NCBI GenBank assembly: GCA_944325225.1 | Contig: CALUZQ010000006.1 | Span: 1 to 61,554 of the forward strand | Source of the DNA: an uncultured Elusimicrobiales bacterium | Lineage (GTDB): Bacteria; Elusimicrobiota; Elusimicrobia; Elusimicrobiales; Elusimicrobiaceae | Direction: 5' to 3' | Length of the DNA: 61,554 bases | Shown here: positions 59,316 through 61,554 of the stretch, in pieces | How positions within the stretch are numbered: the first letter of the stretch is position 1 | Layout of the letters: each line of letters begins with the position of its first letter | The notes under the pieces: model-generated | What the model was told of the DNA's origin: nothing | Seen by the model: the letters and a program-made list of their open reading frames with translations, nothing else | Databases searched by the model: none | Made by a program: the position numbers and the translations under genes

Positions 59316-60944
59316 ATGTCGACTACAAAACAATACAACGATTTGCAAGACGGGGGCAATATCCAAACGGGGGATAAACTTGCGGTAGCGCGCGAAGGCG
59401 CGTCGGAACTGTTGACCGTTCCGGCGGAGAGTTTGGCTCAACGCGCGGCAGAAATTGTCAGCACTGACCAACTGCAGGAATTAGTGGCGGATATTGGGCT
59501 TGGTAAACAGGTTCTGGCGCAGGCACTAAACAATAAGGGAGCAGGCGTTGCGTCCACGGACACGCTGGCGCAAATGGCCGCAAAAATTGACCCTTTGGAT
59601 GTGGTTGGCGCAAAAGAATATCTCACAGCGAGCATCGTTCGCAGTGTGTCGCCGCTTTCGGCACCTTTGCCGTTGTACAGTTGCCGCATACCCGGGCGAG
59701 ATTTGTTTATAGCGATGACCGATTACGCCTACGATAATTTAACGGTGGCGGTATATGGTTATACCGGCGGAGAATTCGGGCAAATTAGCTCTTTGAAATT
59801 GAATTCCTCGTTGTCCTCTACGCCGAACCCATCGGCGATGAACTGGCAATTCTCCCGAAACGGGGATTTTGTGGCGCTAAAATACGGTACGGAGATTTTT
59901 GTTCTGCAGGTTTCCCAAAGCGGAGAATTGAGCCAAAAGGGGAATTCTTTTACGGTTTCGTCCAGCAGTTTGTTTATGTTTTTGATTGATAATTTGGGCG
60001 ACAAAGTGGCTCTGGCCGAAACATCAAAACTGCATATTTACGATGTGCAAAGCGGGAGCGGTATCAGCAAAAGTATGGTCGGGTTTCCCGCGCTTGCCGG
60101 TTTGGGATGGTGCAGCGAGGACAACAGCGGCTTTGTGGTTATGGAGAGAGGCGGTTATAATTCTTCGGCTGTTTCCTATTACAAAGGAAACATTGACTGG
60201 GAAACGGCGTCCGCCACTTATGCAAAAACAACTATTAACCTGGGAGAAGCGCGAAATTTTAAAACACAGGGAAATTCTATTTTTCCGGTGCCGACAAAAG
60301 ACCTGTTTATAAAATGCGATATGTTTTCCGTTTCGCAAAGTCCTTTTGGTTCTCCGGACGGACTGTTTGCAGTGATTGATACCAAAACGGATTCGGTGGC
60401 GGCTTCCAAAAAAGTATTTGCCCAATGTTGGGGCTCCGGAGACAGTGTTTCTAATGGAAACATCACAGCGGATAAATGCACTTTTTACGGGCAATTTTCC
60501 GGCGATGAAATAACGCTGTTTAGTTTTCCATTCGGAAAAATTACTTACAATTCCCAAACGAAAAAGATTGAAGGAAGCGGCGCATACAACGACGATATTC
60601 TCGCTTTCGGTCTTTTTGAATACCGAAATACGAACATTAGAGTATTGTATCCGGAATGCACGATTTTGCAAAACGGACGACTGATTCCGACCGCTTTTAG
60701 TAATTCCTCAGCGGATGTGAGCGGATACAGCGTAAAAATGTCCTCCCACGGGAGTTCTGTTTATGAGTTTGAAAACTACCTGTTTTCAGAGGATAAAAAA
60801 TGCCTGGGTAGCGTATATAAAAGGAACGGGCAAGCCGTCGTTCAGACCCTTGCAAAATGGGACGACGAAGCTTTTTCGGCCGGAGCATATGATATAGAAA
60901 ACAGCTCCGCTGTTGTGCAGTTGACTGAAGGGAGTGAACAATGA
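59316..60944 (+). CDS. Tail-fibre/beta-propeller-like virion protein
   Basis: 542 residues. The N-terminus TTKQYNDLQDGGNIQTGDKL and the segment LAQALNNKGAGVASTDTLAQ followed by MAAKI are common in phage fibre N-domains. From ~115 it is a repeated beta-structure with aromatic and Ser/Gly-rich strands (FIAMTDYAYDNLTVAVYGYT, VALKYGTEIFVLQVSQSGEL, KVALAETSKLHIYDVQSGSG), like a seven-bladed propeller. Possible host-surface binding role. Overlaps the holin gene by 4 bp. Confidence 0.72.
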   Translation: MSTTKQYNDLQDGGNIQTGDKLAVAREGASELLTVPAESLAQRAAEIVSTDQLQELVADIGLGKQVLAQALNNKGAGVASTDTLAQMAAKIDPLDVVGAKEYLTASIVRSVSPLSAPLPLYSCRIPGRDLFIAMTDYAYDNLTVAVYGYTGGEFGQISSLKLNSSLSSTPNPSAMNWQFSRNGDFVALKYGTEIFVLQVSQSGELSQKGNSFTVSSSSLFMFLIDNLGDKVALAETSKLHIYDVQSGSGISKSMVGFPALAGLGWCSEDNSGFVVMERGGYNSSAVSYYKGNIDWETASATYAKTTINLGEARNFKTQGNSIFPVPTKDLFIKCDMFSVSQSPFGSPDGLFAVIDTKTDSVAASKKVFAQCWGSGDSVSNGNITADKCTFYGQFSGDEITLFSFPFGKITYNSQTKKIEGSGAYNDDILAFGLFEYRNTNIRVLYPECTILQNGRLIPTAFSNSSADVSGYSVKMSSHGSSVYEFENYLFSEDKKCLGSVYKRNGQAVVQTLAKWDDEAFSAGAYDIENSSAVVQLTEGSEQ

Positions 60945-61171
60945 CGCCAAAAAGAATTAAAGAGTGGATAGGCCTGGCGGCGGCCGCCGGTGCGGTAATG
61001 TTCTGGTTTTTTACGATATATGGGCTTCCGCCGCGCGTTGAAAAACTGGAAGCAGCCGTGAAAGAACACGAACGGAAGCTGACGGAGAGCGGCGTCAAAA
61101 TAGACATCATTTTGGACGATGTCAAAACCATTAAAACCCATATTTTGACCATTCACGGAGGGAAACAATAA
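60941..61171 (+). CDS. Holin-like small membrane protein
   Basis: 76 residues: one transmembrane helix (WIGLAAAAGAVMFWFFTIYG, ~9-28), then a charged helix (PPRVEKLEAAVKEHERKLTE). Immediately followed by a lysozyme gene (1-bp overlap), the usual lysis cassette order. Could also be a spanin-like subunit. Confidence 0.75.
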   Translation: MTPKRIKEWIGLAAAAGAVMFWFFTIYGLPPRVEKLEAAVKEHERKLTESGVKIDIILDDVKTIKTHILTIHGGKQ

Positions 61172-61554
61172 TGGATTACGAAAAATTGGCGGCCCGTGTG
61201 CGCCGCAATGAGGGCTTATCGTATCTGCCTTACCGGTGTTCGGCCGGCGCGCTGACTATCGGTTATGGGCACAATCTGGACGCGCGCGGAATTTCCAAAG
61301 AAGTGGCCGAACTACTTCTCAAGCAGGACTTGGAAATAGCGGAAAAGCAGGTCAAAAACGCTTTCATTTGGTGGCCGAAATTGGATGATGCGCGTATGGG
61401 CGTGCTGGTGGAAATGTGTTATAACCTCGGCCTTTCAGGGCTGGTAGGTTTCAAAAAGATGTTAGCGGCCGTGGAAGCGGGCGATTATAAGCGTGCGGCC
61501 AAGGAAATGCTGGACAGCAAGTGGGCTTTCCAGGTAAAGGGCCGCGCGGTGGAG
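61171..61554 (+). CDS. Endolysin, GH24 (T4-type) lysozyme, 3' truncated by window end
   Basis: 128 residues visible, frame open to the end. RRNEGLSYLPYRCSAGALTI followed by GYGHN gives the catalytic Glu (residue 14), Cys23 at the position of T4 Asp20, and Thr29 at that of Thr26: the E-C-T variant of the E-D-T triad. No signal peptide, so it needs the holin to cross the membrane. Cuts peptidoglycan glycan strands during lysis. Confidence 0.93.
   Translation, partial: MDYEKLAARVRRNEGLSYLPYRCSAGALTIGYGHNLDARGISKEVAELLLKQDLEIAEKQVKNAFIWWPKLDDARMGVLVEMCYNLGLSGLVGFKKMLAAVEAGDYKRAAKEMLDSKWAFQVKGRAVE

Noticed and set aside
1..61554. CRISPR arrays, rRNA genes, insertion sequence transposases, integrase
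   Set aside because: None seen on either strand; the prophage integrase, if any, lies beyond the window.

Overview
The window holds about 29.5 kb of host chromosome followed by about 32 kb of prophage-derived DNA. The host is probably an Elusimicrobiota bacterium (Elusimicrobium-like, gut type). The basis for this is inference: several short prepilin genes with almost identical GFTLIELLVVVLIIGIL N-termini are scattered between housekeeping genes, GC is moderate, and the YebC/RuvC/RuvAB/SpoIID/QueA neighbourhood is of a Gram-negative, non-proteobacterial kind. No rRNA is present; one tRNA-Arg is.

Host part. 1-8.8 kb: a truncated Cys-rich pilin-like gene, then a minus-strand housekeeping block (yebC, ruvC, ruvA, ruvB, a SpoIID-like lipoprotein, queA) with two prepilin genes inserted on the plus strand, a 330-bp fold-back sequence, tRNA-Arg and a CDF metal transporter. 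8.9-12 kb: a frameshifted CpXC gene, a tRNA nucleotidyltransferase/poly(A) polymerase-type gene and an exported protein of unknown function. 12.3-27.6 kb: a co-directional surface-polysaccharide locus with the dTDP-rhamnose genes in order A-C-D-B, several glycosyltransferases (one an 825-residue multidomain fusion), an RgpF-like protein, a hexapeptide acetyltransferase, an MsbA-type ABC exporter, an AlgJ-like protein and a frameshifted MBOAT O-acetyltransferase. 27.8-29.5 kb: adenine deaminase.

29.5-35.8 kb is accessory DNA. It starts with decayed pieces of a related phage (a ClpX-like fragment, an effector-like fragment, and a 108-bp copy of the start of the tail-fibre gene with 2 differences). 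An intact unit follows: a leaderless WYL-type regulator, a promoter with TTTAAATGTCGT-type operators, a SAM-I-like riboswitch with a classical antiterminator/terminator pair, a 48-residue protein, a ClpX-like AAA+ protein without the zinc domain, and a second protein that resembles the N-terminal domain of that AAA+ protein.

35.7 kb to the end is the late region of a prophage, and it is a chimera. Genes from 35.86 to about 43.55 kb (TerS, TerL, portal-like, MuF, effector, MuF, DUF2213-like, cement) look like the head module of one phage. At about 43.55 kb the cement protein runs in frame into the C-terminus of a different large terminase. A P22/podovirus-like order follows: portal, scaffold, coat, gp4-like, gp10-like (interrupted by an in-frame TAG), ejection proteins, fibres, a holin-like protein and a lysozyme. 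A promoter followed at once by a terminator sits before TerS, as at lambda pR'.

The most interesting signal: every variable, toxin-like C-terminal domain in the structural genes is paired with a small RNA gene on the opposite strand. Each has a sigma70-type promoter with exactly 17 bp between -35 and -10 (five are TTGAMA/TTGACW-17-TATACT, two weaker), a 55-125 nt transcript whose ends usually pair with each other, and a U-tract that stops at the effector's stop codon or inside its reading frame. Seven copies are visible (three intergenic after effector genes plus one after a shared-N-terminus effector, two inside longer virion genes, one in the decayed copy). The RNAs differ in sequence as the effector domains do. 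I infer a family of virion-carried polymorphic effectors, each kept silent in the lysogen by its own small RNA.
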